A stretch of DNA of 64,000 nucleotides, from positions 8,873,929-8,937,928 of the forward strand of contig CM068541.1 in the NCBI GenBank assembly GCA_035048495.1, given 5' to 3'. Below the pieces are notes generated by a model that had not been told where the DNA came from, searched no databases, and saw only the letters and a list, made by a program, of their open reading frames with translations. Made by a program: the position numbers and the translations under genes. Positions 35,451 to 53,219 of this stretch are shown in pieces. Positions within the stretch are counted from its first letter, which is position 1, and every line of letters begins with the position of its first letter. This DNA comes from Euptelea pleiosperma. Taxonomy: Eukaryota > Streptophyta > Magnoliopsida > Ranunculales > Eupteleaceae.

Positions 35451-38400
35451 TGGCTCTCTCTCTATCTTTTTCAAAAACACCATTCATTTCCATGACTATC
35501 TCACTCCTTAAATCCCTCCTTAATTCTCAAAGTCATTTTCAAAATAAAACGTCTCTCCCTCTCCTTAAATCCCCCTCATCTTTTCCAAAAACAACCTTGA
35601 TTCCTACGACTTTCCCACTCCTTAAATCCCCCATTAATTAATTTTCATCAATAATTATTATCTTTTAATATGTCTCTCACTCTCCCCTAGAATTAAACAC
35701 TACTCTTTCCTTTCCCCTTCTCTCCGTGTCTCTCTTCGTTTTCCCCAAGAAATCTCTCTATCTCCCTCCCCTCCCTTGTGCCGAGAAGTCATTGTTTGAT
35801 TTGGTTTGATAACAATATGAAGGATTCGATAATTGGTGGAAGGGGGGAATTGAGTATAGGAAGGATTGCGACGTATCAATCATTCCATGGATTGATATAG
35901 TTGAAAGTGGTAAGGCGAATTTCTCTATTGTGTCTCTATTTTTGTTATTTGATTGATGTTTTTTGTTTGGCTTTTATTAGTGAATTGATGTGCTTTGTGT
36001 GTATTTGTTCTTTTTTACTTGTAATCCAATGATTTACTTTGATTTACCTGTTATGGCTATTGGAAATCTTTTTCTGTAGGAATTGCGATAAATTTGAACT
36101 GCATGGATATGTTTAAGAGATTATATGCGGTTGGTATGAAAACTAAGTACGTTTGTAACTATGTTTGATAACATATACGATAGATGGACATCTTTTTTTG
36201 GGTGTTTGCCAATTAGGTGCAGGTTGGTAATTTTAAGAATGAACTCTACATTATTGATAGCGAGCTCTTTTGTTTGAAATGAATCCATGATGTCAAGTTT
36301 CTTGATGTTATGCTGCTATTCGTAGACTCGGAAGGAAGTCTTCTTGATTTGAGGCTTTTTAGTTAAATTATTATTTAATTGTATGTCTAATGGAATAAGA
36401 AATTTTGGATAGTAGGAACTCAGAATTTTTGTGTGGCCTAGCAAGAGAAATTTGGTTTAAAAGTCACAAGAACAATATACAAACATGTTATTTCTATTAT
36501 TTTTCTTGATTAATCACCATGTAAATTTTGTTTAGTTGTACACATTTCTGCAGAGATTTTGTTTACCTGTTTTACTTATTCTTCTGTATTTTTACTTGAC
36601 AAGAGGCTGCCCTTTTTTAAGAATTTTGTAGCCTCTCCTCTTTCAAGTATGGATGCAAAAGAGTGTGCCATCACGTCACTCCAACCATGGAGACGACTCA
36701 CCCCATCAAATGCATGGTGGGTACTATTTGTAAGTCAAAAGTGTTTCAACAGTTAAAAAATATTGAAGGTGGGTTTTCTTTCAGTATTTGTTTGATCTTT
36801 TTAAGGTATATTTACTTGGTTATGAGGTGTATTTAGAAACGTTTATTGAGGTTAGGTATAAATATCAATTGCAGAACTAAGTATATTTAATTGGTAAAGA
36901 GGTGTATATAAAAATGTTTCTCGATGTTAGGTAAGAAATATCAAGAGCAAAACTGTTCGGATGGGTGTAAGATGTAACCAAGTAAATCTCTCTTCGGTTA
37001 AAAGTTAACCTAATTGGATGGTATTTATCATTCAATTTAGTACATTGTTTTTGGTGGACAATTTTTTTTGCCTAAGCAGTCAAAAGAAGTCTCCGAATAA
37101 GGGAGTTGCAATCATCCAAATTGAGTTCTTATTTATAGGATCTAAGTGGGTCCCATAACTCCCAACCTTGCAAGCTCACCTTATGAATTTTTTTTATTTC
37201 ATTACATAGAGAAAAAAAAAACCTACAAATCAAAAATTATGATCGGTAATTCCCAAGTTTTATATAGAAAACATAACATGGATCCACCCACAGGGAGAAC
37301 TTTTAATACAACCATATGCTTGTCTTAGAGTGGGGTTGAGACTATTTCGTCACTTTATAAAAAGTACTAAAATAGTGCACCATTGCACTAGTCACATTAT
37401 CTCCAAACCATGAATAGATAAGCAAATTGTGGGTCATTAATTGCACATGATCATCTAAGAGAAAGCTGTCAGAGAAGCGATCATCAAGTTAATTTTATTT
37501 ATTTTTGGGTGGCGGGGTGGGGTTGTATTGAGCAACAATTTTTTATCAATCGAAAGTGCCGTCAATAAGCAAAATTTGAATAAAATTAGACCCAGTTGAA
37601 TTGTAGGTATAAATAAGAGATTTTTTTGTTACATGTTGACAAATTTTACAGAATATAAATTTGGTTTTGTTAATTTGAAGATCGTTATTTTAGGTTACTT
37701 ATTCATAATGTGCATATCTAGAGCTCTAAATCCGTTCTTTTTTCTAACTTGGTCGTAGATTACAATCAATATGATAGTTCTATTGGAGTAATCATCCTTA
37801 TAGTGAAGGTATTGTACTGCATCAATGTTGAATAATAAACTCTCTTTTAGTTTTTTGGCATTGATTGCATGTTTAATCTGCACAAAACAACGAGTTCTAT
37901 GTTTGAAAGTTCTATTAGTTGTGAGAATTAAAATTATGTGTTAGAAAGTATGAATAAATTTGTTCGAGAACATTATGGATTAGGATTTGTAATTAGTATG
38001 TAATGATGGTTTAGAAGTAATTTAATCGGTCTTTTTTTTAGTGTGTTTAAGAAAATATAATTTAATCTGTAAAGTCAGCCACTTTGTGGAGAAACTAACT
38101 CATTCTGTTTACACTTTTAGTTTTTTATCTTTTCATTCAGATTTATATATAGCAACTTTCCATAATTGCAAGGTTGCATGAGAGTTGATATCTTAGAATC
38201 CGCTCATAGATCCAATACATCCACTAGATTTTAAAAGAAATGCCCTTACATGTAAAAAATACTAGTTTTGTCATATCGAATTAGTATACGGCCCCACATT
38301 TTAATCAATTTTAACTTCTTGAACGGACTGTAGACAAAAAGATCATGGGCGATTGACAGGATATTCTTTTTTATATTATTTCTCTATAATATTATATTAT

Positions 38401-38611
38401 AATATTTTTTTAATATTATAAGAAAAACATTTTTTGTATTAAAATCTCTCTTACCATAAAATAGAGATCAAATCATGTTATAATAGTAAATGCAAAAAAT
38501 ATTTTTTATATAAAATGAAAATCTCTTTTATTATACATAACTTGAATATTTTTTCAAACATCACTAACTCGATAGTTTTTAATGAATTTTATCTTAACAT
38601 TTTAGATGACC
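35451..38611. other. Gene-free AT-rich stretch, probably Helitron interior
   Basis: No conserved protein domain was recognised. The first 250 bp are pyrimidine-rich with a repeated ACTCCTTAAATCCC motif (three to four loose copies at 35508-35632). The sequence is otherwise AT-rich up to the Helitron end at 38640. The Helitron 5' TC end was not located. Confidence 0.4.
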
Positions 38612-38640
38612 TGTGCTTTAGCACGGGCATAAATTACTAG
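38612..38640 (+). mobile_element. Helitron 3' terminus
   Basis: A stem-loop CCTGTGC-TTTA-GCACGGG is followed by nine bases and then CTAG, with a T next (38641). A short GC stem just before a terminal CTAG/CTRR and insertion before T is the classic plant Helitron end. No rolling-circle initiator/helicase is visible, so this is a non-autonomous copy. Confidence 0.8.
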
Positions 38641-39414
38641 TTGTAATAGCACGCCAACTCAATGTTAATTGTTGGATGCGAGAATAATGACGGTTAAAAA
38701 GGTGTTTGACCGTCTAATGTCATTATTGTCATATTTAACAACTAGCATTGAAATGTGGCATGGAATTACTGTGGCAATTAGGCTACGATATTATCATCCT
38801 TTCCAAAGTTTAGTCGAGGCCCATAAAATATATTTTCCAAAGTTAGGGCATGTAACCAAAAAATAAAAATAAAATAAAATTGGGCTAGCCAAAGTCAATC
38901 TAAGTTTTGTTGTTCTTGTCGAATTTGTTAACTACACGGGCGCACTTCTTGAGCCCTAGTTTTTCAGACTTGGCCCTCAAAACAGGACCACAATCAGCGT
39001 TTTGAAAAGAAGTTGCAACATTGAACTAGTTCTTCTATTCATTGACTAGATTATAAACTGTGAAGACGTGAGCTTTCCAAACACGTCCTTTGGTTTAGGC
39101 TTGGACCTTAAAACAAGCACAAAACCGGTTCACTAGGTAGTAGGTGAGCATTAGACCGTCCCAAAGTGGGTTGGTTTAAAAAACCAATGGAGCCTTTCCG
39201 GTCCGGCGGTCTATGCGGAACATCCTCAGGCACACACGCACGATGGGCCGATGTATCTCGAGGCCCAGAGAATCTGAAAAGACTCCTAGTCGATCGAATC
39301 TAGCTTTTTTACGGAATCCGACGTGGATTTACGGCGATTACAAAAGCCACCGATAAAGGAATAACAATTGAGTACAACTTCACTGACCATCGACGGTCAG
39401 CGAATCAGCTGACT
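38641..39414. other. Spacer upstream of the E2 gene
   Basis: No gene or recognisable repeat other than AT-rich sequence is seen between the Helitron end and the next foldback element. Confidence 0.4.
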
Positions 39415-39730
39415 ACCCATAATATGAGCCACGTGGCAAACTTTTAGAGTATGCTGACCGTATGGATGTTTAGCCAATCCCTAAGTGGACCTACAAACCA
39501 AAAATCAACCTGATTAGTGATATCAAACCTTGGAACCCTTGTACCCCAAATAATGGTCAATATGCTCAAATTCCCACGGTTAAAATCAACCCAAGAAAAT
39601 ACCTTGAATCCAACGCTTAGAAATCACTAATCAGGTTGATTTTTTGTTAGTAGGTCCAATTAGGATTGGGCGCCAAACATCCATACGGTCAGTGTCCTCT
39701 AAAAAGGTGCCACGTGGATCATACTGTGGG
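39415..39730. mobile_element. G-box foldback element, copy 2 (E2 promoter)
   Basis: The left arm CCATAATATGAGCCACGTGG then GACCGTATGGATGTTT, CCAATCCCTAAGTGGACCTA and CAACCTGATTAGTGAT. The right arm ATCACTAATCAGGTTGATTT, ACATCCATACGGTCAG, GCCACGTGGATCATACTG. Arms are about 110 bp. CACGTG occurs at 39430-39435 and 39711-39716. The element ends about 90 bp before the likely leader exon of the E2 gene. Confidence 0.85.
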
Positions 39731-39789
39731 TGGTGAGCGAAGTTTTACTCTAAGCATCCAAACGGGACTGGGAGAGGTCTTTAAAAGGA

Positions 39790-40498
39790 GCATCGACGGT
39801 ACTTTTTTGAAAACAACGAAGCTGGGATCAAATCGCGGAAGAAACCCTAGCGAGCGAGCAAGAGAGAAATTCCTCGATTTAGGTAAACAAAGCTCCCAAA
39901 GTCTTATTTTATTCCCCTCTCCCATTCACCCTTTTCGAATTACAGGGTTTCGATTATTGTGGGGAAGGTATCGATCTCGATCACAGATTCGTAGTTTCTG
40001 TATAGTTTGTCCGGTTTCTAGGGGTTTCAGATGTGATTTGATTCTCCATCAATGGTGTTTTCTCCTTGGGTTTAACGTTGGTTTTGTAGGATTTTGATGG
40101 TTGTGATAAGTGATGATTTTTTTCTTCTTCAGAGATTTCCTGTTTTGTGGTGTAGATTCTGGTTTTGCTTTTTCGATGTAACATCTTGTCTTCTGAAATC
40201 AACGCTCAAACTAAACAAACATGCATTTTTTATTTAATTTTATAGAAATTTTAGCCGATTTTTTATACTAATTTTTGAGTGTAGAAAGGGGGAATTTTTA
40301 TTTCGCTCGGTTTTAATATTTTTTGCCCTCATCGATATTCTTGTCTATAGTCTGTTGTTTTATATATTTATTGCATTCTTTTAATTCTGTCAATGAGATG
40401 GGGATTTGCTTGAATTTTTTTTTTCCTGAAGTTGACTATATCTATAATGGCTGGTGATGTAGTTGTAATTTGACAATTTGTACTTTATATAGTTTGTG
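39790..40498 (+). other. Leader exon and leader intron of the E2 gene
   Basis: A leader exon of about 80 bp contains AAACCCTAGCGAGCGAGC and ends at 39882 before GTAAAC. The leader intron runs to a TATATAG acceptor at 40492, seven bases before the start codon. A leader intron is common in plant E2 and ubiquitin genes. The exact transcription start is not determined. Confidence 0.6.
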
Positions 40499-46184
<5,686 letters not shown>

Positions 46185-46240
46185 AAGGAACTATTGGTAT
46201 CAGTTTCTTTAAGATTATATCACGGTCTATCCTATCAGTA

Positions 46241-46246
46241 AATAAA
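46241..46246 (+). terminator. Polyadenylation signal of the E2 gene
   Basis: AATAAA 57 bases after the stop codon, in an A-rich context. Plant signals are loose, so other sites may be used. Confidence 0.45.
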
Positions 46247-46624
46247 AAAGAAAATAGGATAGGAAGTCTCTAGAATTATATCCTATAAGTTGTTTGGTTG
46301 TTTGGTGAAGAAGTATATATGATTTCCTGTGTTGGATACCCGAGTATAATTTTGTGTATCTGGATCTTAAGTTGATTCGCCGTGTGGTACTAATGCTTTC
46401 TTTGATTTTGGTTACCTCCAAGTGCATATGCCATCCTTTGATGGCTATTGCCTCGAGGTCTTTATTCTAATAATCCTTTCCTTCCAACCTATTTTGGGCT
46501 CTGAAAGCAAGGTTTTTCAACAACAGCTTTATTACAGGGAAGATGAAAAAATGCAAGAGAAAGGAAGAATGAAATTGTTCAGCTTTGTAAGTCTCGTTTG
46601 TTCTTTGTTCTTTGCGGGCTCATG

Positions 46625-46815
46625 GGACCCCCTTTTTTCTGACCCCTCTTGGTGTTCGAGTTCTCGGCTGTAGATTTCAAGAATCCAACTGTGGTGATCG
46701 GCACCAAGATGGCATCACTTTTTTCACTTTTGGGGGCGCTGACAACCACCGTTGGATTCGTGAAATCCACGGCCGAGCGTGCGAACACCAAGAGGGGTTA
46801 GAAAAAAGGGGGTCC
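46625..46815. mobile_element. Near-perfect foldback element (191 bp)
   Basis: Arms of about 70 bp: left GGACCCCCTTTTTTCTGACC, CTCTTGGTGTTCG, GATTTCAAGAATCCAAC; right GTTGGATTCGTGAAATCCAC, CGAACACCAAGAG, AGAAAAAAGGGGGTCC. A loop of about 50 bp lies between. Transcribed, it would form a long hairpin. Lies downstream of the E2 gene. Confidence 0.85.
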
Positions 46816-46989
46816 TCTTCTCCATTCATGACCTTTTTCTTGCCTTCAAAGTGGGGACAATCCAATTCCTCCCATGAAATGCCCAATTCCTCCCATGAAA
46901 TGGCCCTCTATATTGGGAAAATTTATTTGCACCCCACAAATTGTGCAAGCATGTGGATTAAAACTTTGCTGACTGCCCATGATGACCAC

Positions 46990-47215
46990 CCGCAATAGGA
47001 ACCATGTGGCATGCTACTTTGACTGTATGGATGTTTGGCCAATCCCCATATGGGCCTATAAACCAAACATCAGCCTGATCAGTGATTTCTAAGTGGTGGA
47101 TTGGAGTCATTTTCATGGGTTGATTTTAACGGTTGGAATTTGAATTTGAGCATTATTGACCATTATTTGGGCACAAGGATCCAAAGGTTTGAAATCACCA
47201 ATCAGGCTGATATGA
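46990..47215. mobile_element. G-box foldback family, partial copy 3
   Basis: Left arm GAACCATGTGGCATGC, GACTGTATGGATGTTTGGCC, then the GGTTTGAAATCACCAATCAG part of the right arm; the right end is lost. The G-box is mutated to CATGTG here. Confidence 0.65.
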
Positions 47216-48832
47216 GGTTTACATGCTCATATAAAATGCCAAAAGTAACCTTTAATCGTCTTAAAAGACAAAATCGTCCGACCATCACCCAAACCAAATA
47301 TCCATGGAACCCAGTCCGAAGCCGAAGGCGAAAAGTAAAGCTATGGACATTGCCAATAAGCTCGAGTTACTACAATCCCAAGCCCAACCTAATAGCTGTG
47401 AAGAGTGAGTGCATGACCTCATGATATAAAATGATGGATACCTGGTCAATCTAAGCAATGGCTTGGATTGACATGTTGTATGGTAACTACATGTCCCTCC
47501 TCTACAATATCATTCCTCTCACCTCTTTTTCCGGTAAATTACTAAAAAAAATAGCCATAAGATTTCAATACAAGATGATGAACTACATGAATAGGAATAG
47601 CACATATTCGCTTGACGGTGCTGTGCTTCAAGTTCCAAGCACACAACAGTCTCTGCATCTGTAACATACCCTAACAACCCATGTTTTTTAAAAGTCCAAA
47701 TTTCTAAAATTTTAAAAAGGTTGCCCAATCTAGTGTCAAGCTAACAGTCAGAGGAAAGTGACATATTTAGATCTGTCCATCGGATTTTTGACCATTCTTC
47801 TCACAAGGTGGCCCACCAATTTGATGGGATAATAAACCGCTTCATGAGCCAGATTTTCAAGTTCCACAATTCGCTATACCATAGAGGCAAAAAATTAACC
47901 AGATCAAATGACAGCAACCAACCAATCAAAATCCCATTCTGGATATAGATAAAAAAAAAAAAAAACCCTGGGACGGGGTCTTTAACGGTTATAACCATCT
48001 CATTGGATTACTAATATTTACCCATGAGATCTCCTAGTGGACTCCCATTGAATAGTGAGTCGTGGGTCCCACCATATGTGCACCACATGTAGCCCATTCG
48101 AGTACCGTTGTTTCCCTCGGAACTCTTATGGCACACACACACATTCTGCATTGATGCAACTAGATCCCCAAAATGTTGAAAAGCTAGAGCTCAACTCTGA
48201 AATAAAATGTTCTCCTTCCAATTTCTAAATCAACTTGGCTGAACCAGTGAAATACACGCATGACCAAATTGACTTAGGTTCAGAGTTGATCACCTAGCTT
48301 TCACACATTTACTGAAACAACCACAAAATAAACCAGCAATTACCTTAGGTTTCATAATAAAAGTGAAATAAAGAGAGAAAAAACAGAAAGGAAGCAAGTC
48401 ATTACAAGTTTCCAAGAACAATTTGAATAAACTGCTTAAACTACTAGCATTTGATCCAAATGAAGCCCACAATAAGTTTTGCAGAACATAATGAGGAGAT
48501 ATTCAAATGACAACTGTAGAGCTATAAGGATCCTCCCACCTCATGAAGTATGGAAGATCAACATGATAATCGCGACTTCAGTGCAGTCACCTAAGAGTCT
48601 TGATCTGAATGTACTACACCTTGATAGGTACCGGCTTCACCAGGATCGATCAGCTAAGAGCTTTAAAACCACAAAATCTGTTGTTGCAAGGCTAAACAAA
48701 AAGGACTTTTTTTTTATGAAAGCGGTTCTGAACTAGGGAAAAGATCGGAACTGGTCTTTATCTTCCTACATATTGGGCATTTTCAACTGGCTGCTGAAGG
48801 CTACCAAAGGGCCCGATCAACTTCAGTGACTT
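47216..48832. other. Spacer and 3' region of the TMN gene
   Basis: No gene recognised. The last few hundred bases before 48832 must include the 3' UTR of the minus-strand TMN gene. An A15 run at about 47951-47965 and short repeats are the only other features noted. Confidence 0.5.
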
Positions 48833-50818
48833 CTAGTCAATCTTGACAGATGAGAAAAGGTAATGGACAAAGTAGAAGGACATAAGGAAACCAATGGTAC
48901 CGGTAGACAACATGATTGCAACTGCCATTATCAATGAATAGCCGAGGTAGAGTGCAGCTGACACAGGCCCACTCAAACTCCGTAGGTCGAATACCAGGTA
49001 ATTGATGGAGTACAGGAACACATAAAGGGCAACCGAACCAGACGCAAAGAACGCTTTCCACCACCACCGCCAATCCTCCACGCAGAGGTGCATGTAGGTA
49101 AGGACCACAGACACTTCGGCGCAAACAATGACGAGCAAGAAAAGGACAACGAGCAAGAACCCAAATACATAATAGAACCTCCCAAGCCAGATGCTAGAAA
49201 GGATGAAGAAGAGTTCAATGAAGAGGGTTCCAAAGGGAAGGGTCCCAGCACCAAGAACAAGAAGATATGAAGGGTATTTCCGTGAGGGGATTTCCCTAGG
49301 GATCTGGTTGGTTCGCACAGGATATTGAATAGCCTCTGCCCGTGTCCCTAAGAAGCCTCCCAAGAGGGTAAGCGGCACAGAAATGCAGAACCAAAGGGAT
49401 AAAAGTTTAAAATACAAGGAGATGGGGAGAGCACTGGTGCTCTTGCTGCCCCAAAGTACGAAGTTCAATGCAGTAAGAATGATGAAAACTATTCCAGGAA
49501 AGAAACACGCAACTGACCAGGAAACTGACCTCCACCCTTCTGAAGTTCCCTTGATAGTTCTCCATAGCCGAACACCAACATAACCAGCCACAAGGCCAAG
49601 GAAAAGATACAGCATTATCATCCCAGTCAAGAGCATTCCTCGAGATGCTGGTGACATGAAACCAAAAGCTGCAAACACAATGGTTACAACTGCCATCCCG
49701 GTGATCTGAACCCCATCTCCAACCATCACACAGAGTAGCTTTGAACAATTTGGTTCTCTAAACACATCGCCCACAACAAGCTTCCATCCTGAAAGTTCCT
49801 CATTCATCTGTGCCTGAGCTTCTTTATCCAATTCCTCATACCTTGTTAAATCCCTCCTCACCGTCCTTAAGAATATGACAAAGACAATACCAGCTAAAAA
49901 GAAGATCACCATCAGCGAGTTCAGGATTGAAAACCAATGCACACGGGAACCTTCCATCTTCAAATAAGCATCCCATCGAGAAGGCCATCTAACGTCGCTT
50001 TTCACAAATTCAACCTCATAAGTAAATGAGATTCGTTCTCCCTCCCTGATTATCTGAGATTTGTCGAGATCCACTGGACAGTTTATGAGTTCAGTTTTGT
50101 TGTACATCTTGAGCTTTAACATGGCCTCAAGATCATGTTTAACACTGCATGGGACGACCTCGAACCCAACTATCTCATACCCAGACGCTTTCTTCTTTTC
50201 AGCTTCTGAAATTACGCCCATGCCTTCCTCCCCAGTACCGATTATCTGTACACCACTTCCTTCGTACTCATGAACCAACACCCTAAATTTCAGATGGTTG
50301 ACGATGTAATCTTCATTGCTTCGGGGTGGCGTATACCCAACAGGAAACCCCGTCCATTGAATGTTAATCCCGTTTTGCTTGGCAAACCTCATGGCAGGTA
50401 AATTATCCAGAATCATGTTCACTTGATATAGATCGCGGGTTCTCTGCTTCAAGAGCTTCACCTCATGTTCATTTAGTGGATTTGTAGTGCAGAGATAAAC
50501 TGCCTCATTGACGTTCATGCGGAAACGATAAGGGGAGTTGTCGATCTGATCACCCATAAGGAGTTCCCCTAGATTCTCTGCACTTTTCTTTATCCCTTCC
50601 TGGGGTTGGCAGTAAGGGAGACTGTAATAGTTGAATGGAAGCTCAGTTTCGATCGAGGTCAAGGAATTAACTTTGGCAACTATTGCTTCCTCAGTTGAAT
50701 ACGTGTGCAAGTAACTACCCGGCAGATAAAACCCATTGCAGAGACACGCGAGTAGAATCACAGAGAGAAAAGCCAAATAGACTGAAGACATAATCTTTGA
50801 TATGGATGAGGAAGCCAT
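48833..50818 (-). CDS. TMN12: Transmembrane 9 superfamily protein (TMN11/12 type)
   Basis: Single uninterrupted coding exon, 661 aa, the usual length for plant TMNs. Signal peptide about residues 1-29, followed by mature GFYLPGSYLHTYS. Large lumenal domain to about 295 (PFNYYSLPYC, GELLMGD, NSPYRF, LVHEYE). Then about nine membrane spans: near 300-318, 370-388, 396-416, 434-455, 467-489, 518-540, 547-575, 590-612 and 620-652. TM9SF signatures include WSVACFFPGIVFIILT, NQIPREIPSRKYPS and YLGYSLIMAVAI. The C-terminus SSVKID fits the KXD/E Golgi-retention signal of the family. TMN proteins act in the endomembrane system (Golgi/endosome), probably in sorting of membrane proteins; the exact role is not known. 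Closest in appearance to Arabidopsis TMN11/TMN12. No truncation or frameshift. Confidence 0.96.
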   Translation of the reverse strand: MASSSISKIMSSVYLAFLSVILLACLCNGFYLPGSYLHTYSTEEAIVAKVNSLTSIETELPFNYYSLPYCQPQEGIKKSAENLGELLMGDQIDNSPYRFRMNVNEAVYLCTTNPLNEHEVKLLKQRTRDLYQVNMILDNLPAMRFAKQNGINIQWTGFPVGYTPPRSNEDYIVNHLKFRVLVHEYEGSGVQIIGTGEEGMGVISEAEKKKASGYEIVGFEVVPCSVKHDLEAMLKLKMYNKTELINCPVDLDKSQIIREGERISFTYEVEFVKSDVRWPSRWDAYLKMEGSRVHWFSILNSLMVIFFLAGIVFVIFLRTVRRDLTRYEELDKEAQAQMNEELSGWKLVVGDVFREPNCSKLLCVMVGDGVQITGMAVVTIVFAAFGFMSPASRGMLLTGMIMLYLFLGLVAGYVGVRLWRTIKGTSEGWRSVSWSVACFFPGIVFIILTALNFVLWGSKSTSALPISLYFKLLSLWFCISVPLTLLGGFLGTRAEAIQYPVRTNQIPREIPSRKYPSYLLVLGAGTLPFGTLFIELFFILSSIWLGRFYYVFGFLLVVLFLLVIVCAEVSVVLTYMHLCVEDWRWWWKAFFASGSVALYVFLYSINYLVFDLRSLSGPVSAALYLGYSLIMAVAIMLSTGTIGFLMSFYFVHYLFSSVKID

Positions 50819-51540
50819 CAGAACAGAAAAGAGATTCCTTGGTATAGCTCTCGATCTAAGAGATTCTAAGACATATCAACGTTAGATCTAGATCTCACAA
50901 AGAATTTTTCGTGTCAGACTTCAAGAACTGATATTTCCGATTTCAGATAAAACTATGGCGTAAAAAATGCTCACAGATGCTGAACAACTCACTGGATCTC
51001 TTGGGCACACCACGATAGTCAGTCTAGAGTACCGCAAAACCGAATCGAAAAGCCTAATCGATTCAGGAAAGGCCTTTTTCCACTGTTCAATCTACAGATC
51101 TATGGATCGATTGATAACAAAGTCTCGAAAAAATCGATATTTCAATCGATCAAATCCAGATCTACGAAATCCAATCGCAAGCTTCAACGTTCATTCAACA
51201 GATCGGTGGCAAACCGCACCAAAGCAAGACGTAAAACCCTGAATTGAACAATAAAACTGTTCTTAAGAGATTGAATAAAATATCAAACCTAACATGGTCG
51301 GAATTTCACTGGAAAATCCCAGAACTCCAGGAATTTCACCGTGAAATCTCTAAATCCGACCTATTAAATCGATAAAATTTAGATTTAAGGATCGAAGACG
51401 TACCAGATGCTTTGAAATTCGCAGTCCGTTCAGATCGCGGGAGAGATGCTTCGAGAGCGTTGAAAGCACGAACAAGAGAGAGAGACTTCTCTGTAACTGA
51501 AAAACGAAAAGGCCGCTCGGCTTTTAGGGTTCGTGGACTG
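50819..51540 (-). other. Leader region of the TMN gene
   Basis: A probable leader exon on the minus strand ends at 51406 before GTACGT and contains AACCCTAAAAGCC near 51520-51535. The acceptor lies among TCTTAG sites near 50855-50870. No other gene is seen here. Transcription probably starts near 51530. Confidence 0.5.
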
Positions 51541-51842
51541 TTATAGATGCGAAACAAATGCGATCCGATCGATGGATCGACCCGATCGCTTAACCCGGGT
51601 TTGCCGATGGTCAACCGCTATTGTGGGCTTTAATGGGTCGAGTTATGGGCTTTTAAGATTTGCCACACTGGTGCTGAATCTGCTGATTATATTTTTCGCT
51701 CAACGACGCCCCTTGCACCGACACTGATTCCTCTGAAAGCACTGTTTTTAAAATTTTAAAATTCGAACCTTTCTGACAACACTATTATAAGATTGTTGTC
51801 GGGGTATCAACAGTGCGCTGTCGTCAAGGCGATGACAGCGTG

Positions 51843-52125
51843 CAATATGAGCCACGTGGAACATTTCTAGAGGACTCTGACCGTCTGGGCCCACTGAATA
51901 CATGGATGTTTAGCCCCTAGACATTCACACCAAAAATCAGCTTGTTTGATATTTTTTGCCCTTGTTTTAGTATTAAAAAATAATGGTTGAATCCAAGGGC
52001 TGTAATCACGTCTTAAAAAGTACTAAAATATAATGGCCGGAGATTACCAATCATGGTCATTTCTGTATATACAGACGGGTGGGCTGAACATCCATGCAGT
52101 CAGTGGACCCGGATTGCAGCGCTGA
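51843..52125. mobile_element. G-box foldback element, copy 4
   Basis: Left arm CAATATGAGCCACGTGGAAC, GACTCTGACCGTCTGG, CATGGATGTTTAGCCCC; right arm GGGCTGAACATCCATGCAGT, GTGGACCCGGATTGC. CACGTG at about 51853-51858. The right end is decayed. Confidence 0.7.
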
Positions 52126-52210
52126 GTAACAAATTTTCAGGTATGCCTTTATTTTTTTCCTTTCTTTTATAAGGAGATTCAGGATTGGACCGATTTATTT
52201 TTGGTCGCGA

Positions 52211-52630
52211 GGGCATGTTTGGTAGGCCACCGCAGCAGGAACATAAAATATTTGTGCGTGCTAATATTCGCTCGGCTGTGTTTGGCAGCCACTTGCCTGG
52301 GCCAAATATTTAGCCGGACCTACAAATTTGCCTGCCGCTGAAAACATTTGATCACGTCCCTCTAAGTAAATATTTTCACACCAATTAAGCTTTGGTGAGA
52401 AAATTTTATTTTATCGCCGAAAAATCACTATTTTCATTAAAATAAGTTTTTTTTTTATCCTTTGACCTAATATGTGGGTCCTACACAAATTGAAAGAAAA
52501 TGAAGTAAGCTAGCTAATACGCATACCAAACGTTGTTAAATATTGACATGCTCAAATATTTAGCCAAGATAATATTCGTTGGCTAAATATTCGCCATTAG
52601 AACTCTTTTTTTCATGTACCAAACAGGTCC
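52211..52630. mobile_element. Tourist-like MITE, copy 2
   Basis: Ends GGGCATGTTTGGTAGG and TGTACCAAACAGGTCC; same family as 16143-16598 (shared internal TAAGCTTTGGTGAGAAAA and CAAATATTTAGCCAAGATAA). A TAA follows the right end, but the left flank (CGA) no longer matches. An extra GTGTTTGGCAGCCACTTGCC near 52278 suggests a rearranged end. Confidence 0.75.
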
Positions 52631-52756
52631 TAAATGTAAAATAAGAGTTACAGGGCTATGTGTCAAATGGACAGGCACTAATTACCAGCCTCAGTGACTA
52701 GCGCTAGCGAGTAAAAATGGACTCGGGTCAGGCAATTGAGAAACCTGATGTATTGG

Positions 52757-53163
52757 TCACAGGCCGGCTTGACCATTAGGCAGATGAGGCAGTTGCCTAA
52801 GGCCCCCCGACAGGTAAGGCCCCAAAATTTCAGAAATTTTCAAGTGTTCTTAATACTTTTTTTTATTAAAAGCCCCACCTGTCAATTTGCGTCAGGCCCC
52901 TCCAATCACACAAGACTATGCTACAGCCGGACAAATGTAGTCTACAATTGTTTACGGACTTAAAACTATGCAAACATTGTATCCACCATTGAATTCTCCT
53001 TGAAAAATGTGTTTTTAATTTATAATTTTTTTTAATTTTTGAAAACATTGAAATCACATAGGTTTAAGAGTATTTTTGAAAAAAAAAGGCCCCATTTAGA
53101 GTTTTCGCCTAAGGCCTCAACTTGTATTAAGACGCCTCAACTTGTATTAAGACGGCCCTGATT
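52757..53163. mobile_element. GGCCGGC/GGGCC-ended MITE
   Basis: Left end ACAGGCCGGCTTGACC, right end AAGACGGCCCTGAT, inverted. Interior has AAGGCCCC blocks at both sides. A 20-bp unit with GCCTCAACTTGTATTAAGAC is tandemly doubled at about 53115-53155. Confidence 0.6.
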
Positions 53164-53219
53164 GGTCATTAATATCTGCTCCGCGTGTTGGTAATGCCAC
53201 AAATTATCATACGCTCTTC

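Noticed and set aside
36559..36756. Short open frame in the gene-free stretch before the Helitron end
   Set aside because: 65 codons, no family resemblance, no splice partner found; possible captured fragment but unsupported.
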